From contig CM034548.1 in assembly GCA_020055645.1 (NCBI GenBank), forward strand, positions 16,988,001-17,052,000: DNA of 64,000 nucleotides. Reading direction: 5' to 3'. The notes under the pieces were generated by a model. The model did not search any database and was not told where the DNA came from. It saw only the letters and a program-made list of their open reading frames with translations. A program made the translations under genes and the position numbers. The DNA comes from Tomocerus qinae. Its lineage: Eukaryota > Arthropoda > Collembola > Entomobryomorpha > Tomoceridae. Below, piece after piece: positions 28,015 to 43,900 of this stretch; position 1 is the stretch's first letter, and every line of letters begins with the position of its first letter.

Positions 28015-31000
28015 TCTCTCAAATCCCCAATGCTTATTTGCAATTCGAAATGAATGACGAATACAATCAAACATATATTGTTAATTTACATCATACTGTC
28101 TGAAATATGTTATGATTTGATTCTAAATCACTGTTAGAAGAGGAAAGTAAAAGAAATAGTAATTATAAAAACAGAAAAATGAAAGCCATTATTTCCTTGC
28201 ATGTTGTTTGCAAAATTGATTTACACCTCGTTATGGAATAGTACAAACCCGTTGGACTTAGAATGAAAACCGGCATCTTTATTGTAAATGGATAGTTTAT
28301 GTGTATAATTATGCAATGACAATGATAGCAGTATTTGAAGCATATTGTCCTTAGGCGTGGAAAATGAACTCTCCGTAAGTTTGACGTATCTAAGTCAAAT
28401 TGTTGGTTGTAGTAAGTTGAAGAAATGACTACGTTTGTTTTTCTCACAGTATTGAGTATGAAACTCTGGAGAAGTTCCTTTTCGAACACACACCTTACCG
28501 CACACATAGGTACTTATCATAATAATAACATATATTTGCAGACTACATTACAGGTCAATGCATTCGTACTCCATTAAAGTGAATTATCTAACTTAACCTT
28601 ACCTAATAATAACAATATCAGAAGGAAACTTGCCCACGCTTGTGCAACCATTTAATGCTAATGGACAGAAGCAAAATAAATATTTATAAACGTTGTCTAC
28701 TGGATTACTAAATACGTTACAGGTTTCCTCAAGTAAGCTTCCATATTGTAATGTATATAGCTGTAGGCGAACGCTAAGTAGGATGTAGTATATTACATAG
28801 TTAACCAAGCAAACACGCAATTTTATTATTCATCTTGTATTCTATTATAGCAATGAATATGCATAGAAAAATTGCACGTGTATATTATATTGTATGCACA
28901 TTAAGCTGAAAATCAATTGCAAGTTTCTGTTCAGTGCATAAAGATTGCAATCTCATCAAATCAAGGTTAAAACTATTAAACGAGTAATTAAAAGACAAGT
29001 GACATAAAACCACATTTGTCGTACCATAACTTCCTTGAAGATATCGCCTATTGGTACAATAATATAGGATTGTACCTATTATCTCTGCACAACTAATTTG
29101 CATAGCGAAAGTTTAGATAAATGTAAAATTTAGCAAGATAATTTTATGGAACTTAATAATTGCTTAAATATCAAGGAAGTAGAGTTAAAAAGGTAGAAAT
29201 TATTGTAAAAGGAAAGGAACCCACAAATTTTGAAAGATTTCCATTGAATAAAAATAAGAACAAAACTAAAGCATCGAATCAAAAATAAATAGTATGCAAT
29301 ACCATTGGAGAAGTGTGCATATTTAGAGCTAACTACTTAGTGGCAATTTACACGAGTATTTAGATAAATTTCCGCGAGGTAAATAATGTATGTGGTCTGA
29401 GATAGGATTTAAATTATTTGGCATAATGAGTAAATATTTGGATGGTTGAAATGAGATTTATTTCTTAAGTGTATCAATGTGTATGAGCTGGCGTATGGAG
29501 AGAACCACAACCTTGCAGTTTCGTTCAATGTCGTTTCGTCATTTATTTAGCAACCACGAAAAGCTCGTTATGAACGCTGCATTATATTAAAATTGCAATT
29601 TTTTATGTCGGTCTCGCGAGAGCATAGTTCGTTGAAGCCACATCATGATTTAATGATATGCTATTGCGGATGATGTTTCAACTTTTTGTATCTCTACTCT
29701 GCTCACTCTTCTATTATCAAGACACTGCACTGTATCGTCAGTGCAATATAGTTTTGCATTGAAATTCGATTCGGCTTCATTTTTTTCTGCTTACATAGTT
29801 GTATAATCATGGATAGGTATTTATATAGAGATACTAGGTTAGATTCAGAGTCTTTCTTTTATATATATGTCTTCTTATTTATTAAACTTTGTATCGATTT
29901 ATATAATATGCAGATTAGTTCTCTTGCTCTCGTTATTCACAATCTACATTGCTATTTAAATACCTATTCTATACTTATAATTTTGAACATTTTTGCATAT
30001 CAGAGCTAAATTATAGATTTGTTATAGTATTACTGTAGTCGTTGAAATTAAATCCGTTTGTTGTGCACCTGAATTGATCACTCGCAGCGATTTGTCTCAA
30101 TCCAATCAAAGTTAGCCAAGGCCGCAAAAGGAATTCCTCATAAATTATCTAACTTACCAACCTTGCTTACCACAGATTAAATGTACTCACTGAATCATTT
30201 CTTATCTACTCTGTACAATCTCACTGTATAATTTCGGAAACTATTTAACATGATGAGTTCTCAGATTACTTTGGACCAACAACGTCATTAAATCTTTGCT
30301 TTCTCTGAGAAAACACTCTAAGTTCATCAAATGGACAGTAAAAAATGTTAATTACTACAAAAACCAACTAGTGTCTACACTACACATTATTAAGTATTAG
30401 CGAACACCGAAAATGGACAAATAAAAATGTTGTACACATCCAGCCATTCTTGCAAACAATGCTAATGACTTTGCTGTGTAAATATAGCAAATTGGATAGT
30501 TTTCTTAATATTTGTACATGAATGTCGTGGCTAGGCTATTTAGTACTAGCTCCAAGTTAAATATCATCACAAAAAAATAATCTATTCACTTGGCAGTGAA
30601 TATTGTGGGTAGTTCGTAATAAAGCCAGACTGAATTGTGTCTTACCATTGTATTAATCCTTCCATAGTTATAGAATGAAAAAAATGACGGAAAATCCTGA
30701 GCGCCATACAATAACATTCACACAATTGTTATATGAATCCACTAATTGGAAATACCTAACCTACCAATGTGATTTCTTTTAATTCAAAATGGAACTGCAT
30801 ACAGCACAGGCAGAATATTGTTTGATAAAAACCGAAAGTAAGATTCTATTGCATCAAATGTTAAGAATGACCTTGTTTTCGGTTGAAAAAGCACAGCACA
30901 CGTACAGACATCACTTACTATCTATCTACATGTTATACCTTTAGATAAATGTACTTTATGATTGGATGGATATGATACCAATAGCGAGTACACACTATTT

Positions 31001-31964
31001 ATCAAGTACTATTAGGTACCGTGTCTTGAAACTACGTAATTAAGATGTAATCTGTGTTCTTCGTGTGCCGTGATTCATTTTTTGCACATTGCCAGACAGT
31101 TTAAATACTCCCTGTTGTGACTTTTTAAACGTTTATTACATGAATTGGCTAAAGGAGATAACATAATTTAATGGACTTTCTTACAACCGGAACTTTTCTG
31201 TCTACATTTAATATTTATACTCATAGTAGCTATTTATAATTATGCAATATGTTTATCACTGTATCCACAATCATTATTTTCTTTGTTTACTGTCAAAGCG
31301 CAAAGAAAATTTCCAACATAGTTTTATAACTCAGTAAGAAAAGAATTTTTATTACAGAAGTGGAATTCTATCATTTTTAACTCATAATGTGAAGCATTAG
31401 AAAAAAATTGATGAAAAGTCATCATGCATTGTGTCATTGTAGCATTCAGCAAAAGAATTCAGTAAAGAAAAGCAGCCAGTTGCTTATATAAGTATAATAA
31501 AACCTTGAACTTGATGCACTCAATCTAATTGAAACAAATGGATATCAATTTGTTAATTAATAAATTGAACTCCTACGTAGGTTTTTAATAGAAAACAACC
31601 AAAACTAATAGTCTGATTTACCACAGAATTATTTCGGTTACAAACTGAAAGTGAAAACATTTTCCAGATTTACTTTCAGTAAAACTGATGGGCGGTCTCG
31701 AATAACAAAATTATCAAGCCAGAGTATATATCTACTACTTATTATACTTATAAAGCACATTCCTATTCAAACGTAGAACTTGATTATATCCCGCTGAAGC
31801 ATTTTTCATTCTATTTGTATTAAATATTATGGATTTGACTGATTAAACATGGCTATAGGTAGAGTTAAAAATAAATATATTTTTATTTTTACCACATCAA
31901 AGGCAATAAATAAAGGACGGGGGTAGCTTGATCCGACTGTCACTACATTATCTGTTCAGAATAG

Positions 31965-31992
31965 ATTGAATTGAATTGAATTGAATTGAATG
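31965..31992. repeat. (TTGAA)n microsatellite
   Basis: Five perfect tandem copies of the pentamer TTGAA. The same word is over-used elsewhere in the window, for example around 46160 and 27940. Confidence 0.95.
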
Positions 31993-34900
31993 CATCTCAT
32001 TCTTTAGCAAAGTCTGCCTATTGTATTGCATTTTCGTTTGTGAGCCGTTTTCAATCCGATTTCTTTGTATTCAATTGGATATGCGTTCTGCAATAAACTG
32101 ATGTGCGTAACGGAGAGTCCGTGTCGGGGCCTACGCACTCCTCTCACAAAACACCCGCTCTCATTGTCAGTCTTCTGGCTTTTTGTAAATGCACCTACAA
32201 GCAATTTTGTCTCAAATAGACAAGACACAGGTAGTAACAATAACAATAGGCGTAAAAAACTATTTCTTTCCTACCTATATTATATCCTAGATATTTTAGT
32301 CTTGCTTCATCCAAGTCGCGTCGTCGTCGGCTTTTCTATTCCTATTAGGTAGAGCTGCCTTTTAACTTGCTTATAGCTATCTAAGACATAATATTATATA
32401 AACCAATGTTCATTGTACCTGCATTACATGACATAATATAATCTAAAATAAAAGACAGTCAAAGTGTTTGTAAAAGGTAAGAAGGTTCTTATATGAATGG
32501 AATGGTCGAAATATCTACTACTGTTGGACGGAGAATGATAATAAATTCACTAGTGTCAAGTGTATTTCAGTGCAAGATTTGACTCGACTCCCCATCGGGA
32601 TTCCAATTCTAACCTTTTAGAAATATTTTGCTTCATTTCCTTTTTCCTTTAGGTGCTCACTATTTCTAAGACGCAGCAGTTCCCACAGTCACTATAAACT
32701 CTCAATTTCATATGTGCAGACTAATAAATTACTTTGAAGCTAATGACATTTGTTTCACTTTCAGTCGATAAGCCCATACTCAACATATAGATAATGGTTT
32801 AATGTATAGTTTTTTCTAGCGGGGCTGGAATTTAGCTGCAGAATGTAATTTATTACGTGTTAAGCTACAGTGGCCTTCCTTATTATATTTATTTAATAAG
32901 ATAACGCATAGATTTCATTACTAAAGTCTAATATTTAACTTAACCTATTTTAAACAATCTTAGTCATCGATGCTATACTGTGTGTATTCACTATTTGCAA
33001 AGAAATATTACTTGTGCCTTAGGTATTAAGTATAAACAACCAAAATTGGCTGAAAAGTTATTTCACAGAGTCAAGAGGGTTAAAAGAATATTTTATTGCA
33101 CCAACTTTATATAGCCCATTGTCATTTGTAATGTAGGGAGTAAATGGCTATCCTGCAACATAAATTTTAATGCAAATATGAAATATTTGGAATTATATTG
33201 CACCCAGTGCCATTACGAAGACCCATTGTATGTTCACATATTTATGTAATATTTACAACAAAAATGACAGGTAGAGGGACGCCTAGAGTAGCGATGTACA
33301 AGCCTGCATTTACAAAATAAACTTTTGAACTTGGGAGACATTGCATGAAAAAGGTGGGAACTGTTCAGACAATCTACTATAGGCAAACAGCATAATGTAC
33401 ACAAACTAATATGTATATGAAACCGAATAAAAAAGGTTATCAGCAACTAACTCCTGAATGGTAAACGGTACTTTAGTCTCCTGAACCCAGACCTCGCAAC
33501 ACGTAATAAATTCTTATGCCATGGAATTCTTGAATTACTCCTTCTCCACGTGAGATCCGTCTTATCACTTTCTTACCTTTATAGGCATTATACTAATACT
33601 ATATGTAATATATGTATTTAAAAGGATCAGAATAGCATATTATAAATATTGCTAAATGTTATTGGTGATTAGTCCAGATTGACTTAATCTGTATGGGATA
33701 CTATAGTCTTGTCGGTTTCATTTAATCTGTCTGGCAGTATTAAGTGTACTTTAAATGGTCATATTTAACACGAGATAAAAACTACACAAAGCATTTACAA
33801 TTGTACAACTTTTTTGTAGAAAGAATTACGTTATAAGTTATTAGCAACTAGGTAAGCCCATCATAGTTTGTAGTGCATACATGAATAAATGAATGAAATT
33901 ACTGAAATACAAAACGCATCTCAAAGTGATCAGAAATCTCTCGAGTGAATCTCGATTCGGAACAACAAGAACGTGACTGGATCTTTACCTTTAATATAAT
34001 ATTATCACTTTGAAATTGTAATATTGAGGTAATTATTGTGAAGGAATAGCAGTTCAGTTGCCATTTCCTACTGCCTACTCCAATGTTTACTTATTCCCAT
34101 TTACATGGACACTACAGAGTTAACTGAATGTAATAATCGTAGACAGCTCAGTCCTGCTTCCAAACTGGATTTTCTCTGTTTTGCAGATACTAGTTAAGAT
34201 TTCACGACCACAACCGGCCTCCTATTTATTACGGGTATTATATTACCTTAGCAAGTAATAAATATTTATCATCATTGAATGGGCAATTTTGGCATTTTTG
34301 TGTACATAATGCTGCCATATTATGTGATTTCTGGTAAAACATGCTCTTAGATGAACTTACAGCTAGGCGCTACTCTCCTTCTTTAGACATACCTAAATCA
34401 TTCTACTTTACATGCAATTGCATATGAAAACATGAAAGCCTACATGCGTAGCTACTGATAATATATAATAAAGACATTGATATACATACCTTATCTTTAT
34501 ACCAAAAGTGTGCTTAACATTCACTCCAAACGGTATTCATGGTAAAAAATCCAAAAGGATAAGATGCATTCAATAATCAAAATTCTCCACAAACGTGATG
34601 TACGAAAGAATTTGCGTTGATTTTGTTTATCTGTTTAGAATTTTCTCATGAACTTATTGCCGTCATTGAGAAATAAATAGTCATTCATGGGTAGGATTTG
34701 CTTGCACCGAGAACAGGAACTGTGGTGTACCTCTCTATTGCATTGTAATGCTAGAACTGTATTTATAAAGAACTAACCTGTAATCTTTTAAGTAAATAAG
34801 TACCTCAAGTCAAAATAGCAAAGTGATTTTTCTTTAAGAATGCTGAAACGGACTACTTCTGTTTAACTGTACACAGTTTGCATTATAAATAAGTTAAGAA

Positions 34901-37900
34901 TATTTATTGTTAGTTATATCATGATTTACTGACATTGAATTTTAATGAAAGTAGGTTTACTATTAATCAGTACCCTATTTAAAACGAGTATTTTGTGTGA
35001 TATATTTTCATAGGGTGAATTTGTTAACATTAGGTCATGTAAGTTCATTATTAGCACACCTTTAGGGATTTCAATATTCCAGTCGGGTAGGAAATGGCTT
35101 TATCAAGTACATCAGGTGCGCGTTCACTTAACTACTTACTACTATCAACTATCCAACTGTTACCCCAGGTACCTCATCATCTCATCTATCATATTCTTAA
35201 TATGTTTAACAGGTTTCTTTTGTTTATGGACAAGTACGCAATACCGATTTACACATGCCAATGGATTTAAATACTGAGAATTATATTATTCAATTTTTAA
35301 GGTATTTTACTCCAAGATATATCCCTAAAGTATCATAATCACTTAGGTTGATAACAAAATGAAATGGTTCCGTGAGGAAAGTCCTGACGTTAAAATCCTA
35401 CTTGAACGACATGTAATTGTGGGATGGCTATGAAAATAGCAGAGGCAGGCATTAAAGCTAATCTAGACAAGAGTTTTTGGTAATCTCCAGAAAAAAGAAA
35501 TAGGAGAATGGGTAAATCGTTTAGCAAAAACAGTTAGCCTCTTCCTGATTGTCGTCCGTAGCTGAGCTTAACTGCCTTGGAGAAGGACCTAAATGTGCTA
35601 TTCTCATGACATAACAAGAATAGAAATATTTGGCACTCCTTCCATCCAGTTGTGAATCTTGGGAGAACGAGAGCTGACATTTACGTATGAACATTGACGC
35701 TAAAGAGCGTAGCGTCTCCAGTCTATTTGATTTAGCCTTAACCTCAGAGTGAGATCAGCCAGTTATGTCAGTGGCATAAGCATTAGCATCAATATCAGGA
35801 ATCCAGGCAGGCAAGACAGAGATTTTTAAGAAAAACGGCAAAGTTGATGATGTCAGCTTCTTCGAGTCTGGCTAAACGCAAAAACAAACATCACCTCGCC
35901 CTTTTGTCTTTGTCATACTTCTCAAGACACGACTCTCCCCAGCAAAACAAAGCAAACTGGCATGGCTTGGCAAATAACTAACCAAACTACCCAGCAGACA
36001 CAAATTCATCTGCATCTGCCTCCACACAAGTTTTTACACTTTGCACTGCCGCTACTCTGTTCTCTGCAGCTACAGCTGGTTGACATTTAATCTGCTAATC
36101 ATCACGTATATGTAGGTATCTAAGGTAGTTGTGCTACGGATTGATTACTTTGGATAATGCCTACATTCATCCTAGGGTTAACTGTACTACTAATCTTTCC
36201 TGTTGTTTTCCAACATCATTCTCACCACCAAACTCCACACATAAATAAATGCATGATCTTTGCACACAGAAAAGTTCACAATGAGTCGTAAATTGTTACG
36301 ACTCTGTTAAGATATCATTCCTATACGATAAGTATTCATTTCCCTTGCAAATAATCTCATTTGCTCTATAGATGAGTCAATACATGTGCATATGCTATAA
36401 CTGCCAAATTCTGCAGAATAAGCAGCGACTATTCATACAAAAATACATCAACATCTACACTAGAAGCAGATAACCAAAATATTATGATTACCAGTGAATA
36501 GAGATAATCAAGTAAGCGAAAATATTTTGCAGTTGAACTGGAACTTTTCTGATTATTTCTAGTAGTCCGTCTCTGTTTCTGTTCCCGGCCAACAGAAACT
36601 ACACGCATAAAAAATAATTATATTGACTTGAGTCTTGTCGTGTAATATGGACTATGCATACACTTGAGTCATCGATATAATGGTGTAAATTGAATTTAGT
36701 CAGGATGAATACAACGGCGCTACTAAGTATGCTATCACTTCTCCTTATCTCCAACTCTCTATTATCCATCTAATATTTACTGGCGGACTCCTTTACGTTC
36801 CGAGTTTAAGTCATACAACTACTATTGGCAGACATAAACGGTTTAACCATAAGATTCACATCTGCAGTCTTACAACACACCAAAATATATATCCAACACC
36901 AAATCCCTATAGGATGGCTATAAGGTTAATATAATATGCTTTATGAATGTATCCTTAAATCCGTGCAATTACTTACGACCGAGTACACTGAACCATGTAG
37001 TAATGTAAATGTCATAAACTCTTTGGGGAACCAGCCAAGTTTGATTACCCTAATTTCTAAAACTAAAATCGATTGAGCATGACAGATATGAATCACTCAT
37101 TCACTGAATAAATAAATACCTCTTTATCAACGATGAATGCATCGCTCTAAAATTACGCAAGTGGATCTAAAAGCTTTGTGTGTGCAATGATAGAAAATAT
37201 TGAAAATAAAAAGGTCTTCAAATTGGCAGGACAAAATATTGAAAACTGTGGGTTCGACAAAACTTTTTGTTTTAAAAAAAACTTTCTTATACCCGGAGAC
37301 GTAAGTATTAGAACCAACAATTAAGTAGCTATTGTATGTGGATGTTTTAACATTACATTATAACATTACGGACGGAAAATCTAAAGGTAAACCAAATCTT
37401 ATTAGTCCAGAAGCCAAAAAGTAGAAGAAAAGGCATAATACTGTTATTATGTGTACTCGGAGTAAGCTATAGTAGTTGTAAACAGAAGACCTAAGCAAAG
37501 AGCAGTATCTACAGATAAAGGAAAAGAGCCGACACGAGGCAAAAGGCTCTTGCTCTTTTCATTCATCCATCCGATTCACCATCTATCTATGCCAATAACA
37601 CGCTACTCCATATAATTCGATCGAATTCAATTCATTAAACAATTCCATTATGTGCATCGTATGAACAACAATGTAACTGCAAGTACATAGATAAGTATAC
37701 TAGCTATAGCTAATACGCAGTCAAAATAGGCAGATATTTTTAATCGAAATTGATAATTTTGACAGTGTTTTATTGCATGACTACTATGCTGGATTACATT
37801 CAAGGTCAATTTTATTCTTTGAAATTATTTGTTAACATTTATTTCTTTACTTTTTAAATTTTCCAGAAACTTTTTACAAAATTTAAATAGCTCAAATAAC

Positions 37901-40900
37901 CGACTGTCACAAAATTAATTTGCATCGCTTTTCCAAAATAATTTAATAGATATTTATGGGAGAATAAGTTGGAAAAGACTAAGACAACAAAGCTTTATAG
38001 TAAAACATTTTGTTTTTTGTTTCAGTACTAAGCTTAATCGAATAGAAATAGGACTAGTCGCAGAAATATTTAATTTTACTAAAATTACATGCTTAAATAT
38101 TTAATAGAAACGAATTTTATACCACTACTAATAGAAATAAATTCGCAGAATAATGCCAATATTGATTTATGGATTTTAAATGATCTAATAACCTTCTGAT
38201 TCTCAATTAAGTATAAGAAATCAAATGGCAGAATAAATCATAATGATAGATCACTTGGGATGAAATTAGGTTAGTACTGTTTGAACTACTTGGAATTCAG
38301 AAATATTGAAATTTTTCCATTTCCATAGCTGTCCACACAGTTAAATCCTAATGCATAAAATTGGTAATCGAGGGAAGGTGAGTTGAATCATGTTATTACA
38401 CAACTGAAGAATGCTTACACATGAGCTTTGTAGTCATTTACATAGAAAACAATGGACATAGGTAGGTGGTTACATTGTGAATGCATAATCAGATGCAAAG
38501 GTTACCTAGATGTTTTAGGGCCAAATGCTAATACATAGAAAATGAGGGAGGGTTGAGATAATGTGTTTGTCAATATTAGAAATACATAAAGCGAACAAGC
38601 AGAGAGAGCACGATCGTAATTGTAATTTATATGTTAGCCCAAACAAGTAAACAGGTAGAAAGTTTTCCGCATAAGTATATGCCATGTATTAGTTACATAA
38701 TAATATTCTTTGAAATTGAATTCAATATGTTAGGAAGGATTGAGAGCAACGCAACGTAGCCACTAGTATTTATGCAAATACATGTCCATGCTTAAACTCA
38801 AAGTGCATTTTAAATTGACGCATTCATTAAATGAGAACATAAAACACTCAGGAGTCAGGAACTAGGATAGGAGGCGACCAACTCATTATTCTAATTTAAT
38901 CCAGTACTGGTATTCACTAGTGCAAATTCGTGCAGATACGTTAATAAATATTGTCAGTTAAACACAATACAGATAAAATATATTACCATGCCTTCTTAAA
39001 ATAGAATACACCAAATCTCTTATTAAAACCAAATGTCTAGTCTAACTGACAGAATTGGCGACGGGAAATCTAATTTGTTTAATATGCCTACAAAGCCGGT
39101 AAAAAGTCAGACAGAGTAGCTGTAACACTGATAATATCTTATGCTTGTTAGACAAAGTAACGAGTTCAATTTGCATGTAAGGGAAATCAAATGAACTCTT
39201 TCTTGGCATTTTTAATTAACACACAAGGAAAAGTACACATGAATAAAATAAAAACGCAATGGAAAATTTTAAGACCGTTACTGGCATCGACTTGGGTAGT
39301 TGATTTTACCTTTGGCAATAAAATATAGCTCAGAGTGTAGAAAATGGGATATCATATTGGCATTTTAACCCAAACTCATAAATATTAAAGTTTTGTCATT
39401 TTCCTAACAACATTCTCAATATGGTTTTAATATTAATTCATTCGTTAATACTTCTGCCATATTTAAAAAACTATTGAGTTGACATTATTTAAATATTTCT
39501 GCAGTTCATGTTTGATATTATTTCGTGAGAAATTCCTGGAATGCTTTGTCATTTTCTTCTCCACATACTCATCATTATGCTAATCCAAAGCAAGAACATT
39601 TTTTATAATCGCAGACCAACATAGTAATAGTAATGTTTATTATTTATATAGCCATTGCTACGGCTATTCTACTACTGTTAGTAATAAACTCCTTAGTTTG
39701 GTAAAACAACCTAATAATGGTTCCATGTAATTTGACTATGATTATATTTGTAAATAGCACGACTTGGTAGATTTGATTCTTTTCATCTGCCATTCATTTA
39801 ATTGTAACGATATTTCAATAATTAGGATCAATTACCTTTAAGCGAGTAAAAGCCTATGTATGAAGAAATGCTAAAGCAAGAACTTATCCCGATAGCTAAA
39901 GGGGACTGTTGATGATGATTGATATGAATCTTGTCCATAATTCAGATGAATGGATGAGAGTGTGAGTGTTGACATTAGTTGGAGTTGTAATAAATTCAAT
40001 TAGGTTTAATTACCTAGTTTTTAGGTTGAGATTGAGGCCGAGCCGTAGAAGGAATAAATAGTATCTTTTATTCCTGGCAAGTACAACAACAATTAGTCTT
40101 TGTAAGTGGAGAGGAAGTAAAGTAGCGTAACGTAAGAGCACAACAATGTTATCTGCTCTCGACTTTGTTTGTTTTGTGTCTCCTCTAGCACTTCAATCAA
40201 GATGAAATGGAAAGGGAATCAAAGAAGATTGAATCTAGCTACATATATTTATAGGTACCTAAAACCCTGCTGGATCTTTCATTAATTCCCACATAGTCGT
40301 GATCACTTTGTGTATACTATTTCTATTGTAAATTCACTTTGTGTCAGAATTTCATAATGAAACCCACATTTATCTGTCTTGCCCACTTAGTAAATTGTTT
40401 GAAGTAGATATCCTTAGAAAACCAAAAACTGTATAGAATTAATTGTTTTCAAATTGTAACAAATTGCACAACTGTATCTATACAAAGTATTTTCAAAAGA
40501 ACATTTCACTAGCGAACTGGTTAATATTTCCCAATTGAAATCTGTATACATAATTTGAACAGATCTAATAATAGTAGAATTAGTTAGAACTTATAACAAT
40601 TTAATGTTTATCTTTAGAAAACTCAACAGTGTATTGAAATGGTGACAGGAGCTGAATGGATGAAGTGAACTGAGCAGACACCGGCACATTTCTGAGCTAA
40701 ACTTCCTAGTGTGTCTGCAAGTATCACAATGTTTGTAAACGTTCATTTAAGACTCCAGCTAAGAAGATAGGCAAAGACGTCTACAGTGAGTACATGACCC
40801 TTTGCTGTACACAATACACACCTTTGCTAACAAAGTATATCTTTCAACGGGGAACTGTGCACAGATTAGGCTTGAATGTTAATCTCACGACGATATTATT

Positions 40901-43900
40901 ATGTGTGCTTATGTAAGGTATGCTCCATTGTGCATTATTATCCTGCTGCATGGAGAATGAATGTCGTAGATACATACCTTTAGCTTTTAACTAATTGTAA
41001 TTGGAGAATGGAGCAAGGCTAGTTCAGATTCACGACTGCCAACGTTTTTACCTCCAACCAACAATGTGCAGTGCAGGATGAATTACTTAATAAGATACGA
41101 TAATGTAAGAAACAAGTGATTTGTAAACCGAAAGAAGTCTGACTGAAGATCTCTGATGACTAAATGGCTACACACTATTGCATTCGCAGTGACGGAGTAC
41201 AAACAAGTCAGTTCAGCTCAAACATTCTTGGAGGAGAGAAGGAAGGACAGATTTAAGACGGTAATATAGAACTACTAATGTACACATTAACTTTACTAAC
41301 TTGCTCTTTACTGATATTATAACTCTTTGGCTAACTTCACCAACACGCAACGGTGTGCACTAATATGCAGAATGAGGTTGTTAAATCCTCCACTTTTTAT
41401 GGTGAATGACTCTTCTATAGGTTTCTAAAGGGCGGTGTGTGTAAATTTATCCTCTATCTCTACTCCCTATTTGATCTTTCCACTTTTATCCTACTACTTC
41501 ACCAAACAACGAGCTGTTTGTTTTATTTAATGCCATCAACGGCCTGACAATGAGACATCAAGACAAATGTTTCCCTATACTAGGAAAAATTCAAACATCC
41601 ATTACTACCCTATATAAGTAATTTTCTATTCATGGATTTTAACATACTTTTTCCTGTAGGCATACACATTATGTAGTATATATACTTACAGGATACTCTT
41701 CAATATGATTACATTGAATTAGTAACGAAAACTTAGCTATATGGTAACTAACAATCTTATGACTGTGATTACAATGCAGACAGAAATTAGAATCCCGTCT
41801 AAATTTTAAATTCACATTATATTATCCGCAAATTTTAAACAATATCACGCAACAGATTGATTTATTAATCAGTTTTCAGTTAAATGAATTTCTTTGTTTT
41901 CATTACTACAACTCTCAGAGATTCCTAATTTTCAATTGAGGATAATATACATTTTTGGCTGAAAGGCAGTACATAATATCGTAAGCAGATGAACCTTCCT
42001 GCTTATACTTGCAGCGTGTCTGTATATTTGTTTTTCTTAGTCCCCCTGCTGTCTCTGCCTCGTGCCATTACGTTCCTGTACTCATTTCTTATTACAGTAA
42101 TGTCATTATAAGAATACCTATACTGAGGTATTTCAGTTATAATAGCTAAAATTTTAAATATAGTATACCGAAAGTTAACTTGGAACGTAGAACTACCTTC
42201 TCGTGCCTATACAAAAGTTGCATGCGTGCAATTATTGAAGAACTGCATGACAAGTAATTTTAAGACTGTCTGTACACACAGTCTGTACAATTCCAATCAA
42301 CATGGCTTCAAGCTTGAATAATTTGTGACGTTATAACAAATTATCATAAATTCACATCTTATTTCATATTTCAAATGAAAATGAAAAATGACTCGTTATT
42401 TATAAAATTGCTATACTTTAAAATTGTTCAATGAGATTCTGAAACATACATTTTTATACAAATAGTTCATAAGACACTTTGGTTTTTACAAAATGATGTT
42501 ATATCCATATTTATTGCTTCGAGCATTAGTTTAATATATTTTAATTTGTCGTAGAAAAGATAAGTATAGACAGAATGGAGATCTTGACCATTAGCTTAAA
42601 GTAAAAACAATTTATAAATATTAAAAAGGGCACAGGAGAATGTATACACAAAAACACGTACCTAAAGGAAGTCTGAAGTTAAACTACCCAGAGAGTCAGG
42701 TCGATTTGAGAAGTACGGAATAGCTTCCGAATGTTTTGAGCGTAAAGTTGGAAAGTGTAAAATCTGTTAAACTATTATTGATATAACATTAGGCCAGGGT
42801 CTGTTTTGTATGGCTGTTGACTGTTTTGTATTAAGCACTTCCCCGTCATTAGAATTAGAAGTAATAACGAGGATCAGAAGCGGCGACCTTTCAGGGCGAC
42901 ACTGAGTATCGCTTTACTTTGGTATATCTCAACTTGTAACTCATCACAAATGTCGCAGGGTAATAACGCTTAATTATCTTCTTTGGCATTGTCATGCAAA
43001 AGTGGTCTGGAGGAACTTATATTTGATTTTTAGGACACATTTGTTCTGCCATGGAAATGAATATTTCAACTGTCTGTTGGTTTGCAAAATGAAATTACAC
43101 TCGGCACAATATGTTTTTAATTTTGAGATAATCTCAAACTGGTAATATTAAACTGCGAAGTATTATTTATATTATTTTCTTGTGTGTACTTAGCAACGTA
43201 ATTTGAAATGACATTGATGTATGGGATAATAATATACTTAAGTACATCTCAATGGATTACTTAAGTTAGTGTATATAGCACGAGGTTTGGGTAAGCACTG
43301 GAAGTTAATACGTAGAGTATGGATTGTATTGTATGGCGATTTATACGAGTCAGTAAATAAAATGGAAGAAAAAGTGTTTTTAGCAGAGAAGTTTAGGAAG
43401 AGTAATAAAAAACGTTTGACAATTTTGTGTACGTTATGGCTTTGTAAGATAGTAAAGGAAGATTAGTGACAGCTTCTTCCGGCAAGTGAGATGGCAAGGA
43501 GCGATCCCGTTCAGAACGAAGTCAGAGTTAAGACTGAGTGAAGGAGAGTATATAGCAAGTTGTCGTGTACGAGTCAAGTAGAGTAAAACGTTTCAGTCGT
43601 TAAGGCTGGGTATGAAAGAGAAGATGAGACGGCGTTCTTATAAGAAGCTTGCAATTTCGCAAAAGCAAGGACATAGTAATTTGTGATTCCATAAAACCCA
43701 TGTGAAAGAACGTGTACGAAGGTAGTCGTTGTACAATGAATGAAAATAGACTGACTGTGGCGTCAAAAAGAACAATAAAAAACCAAATAAAAGAAGCGAG
43801 GTTTTGAGCCATGTATACCTTAGCTATAATAAATGCTCATAGCATAATACACAATAAACACATTCACATAAAGTAATAATACTTTGTACTACTACTAACA

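Noticed and set aside
32004-32352. Opposed 80- and 95-codon frames in a GC-richer patch beside the TTGAA microsatellite
   Set aside because: Frames overlap on opposite strands and neither shows a domain or splice context; possibly an old repeat but no duplicate is visible in the window.
37240-37275. GGTTCGA word resembling a tRNA B box
   Set aside because: No A box, acceptor stem or anticodon arm could be folded around it.
43540-43680. Plus-strand TATATAG followed by TCAGTC and a short ATG frame (MKEKMRRRSYKK)
   Set aside because: TATA-to-initiator spacing is about 43 nt, the frame stops after 24 codons and no donor is evident.
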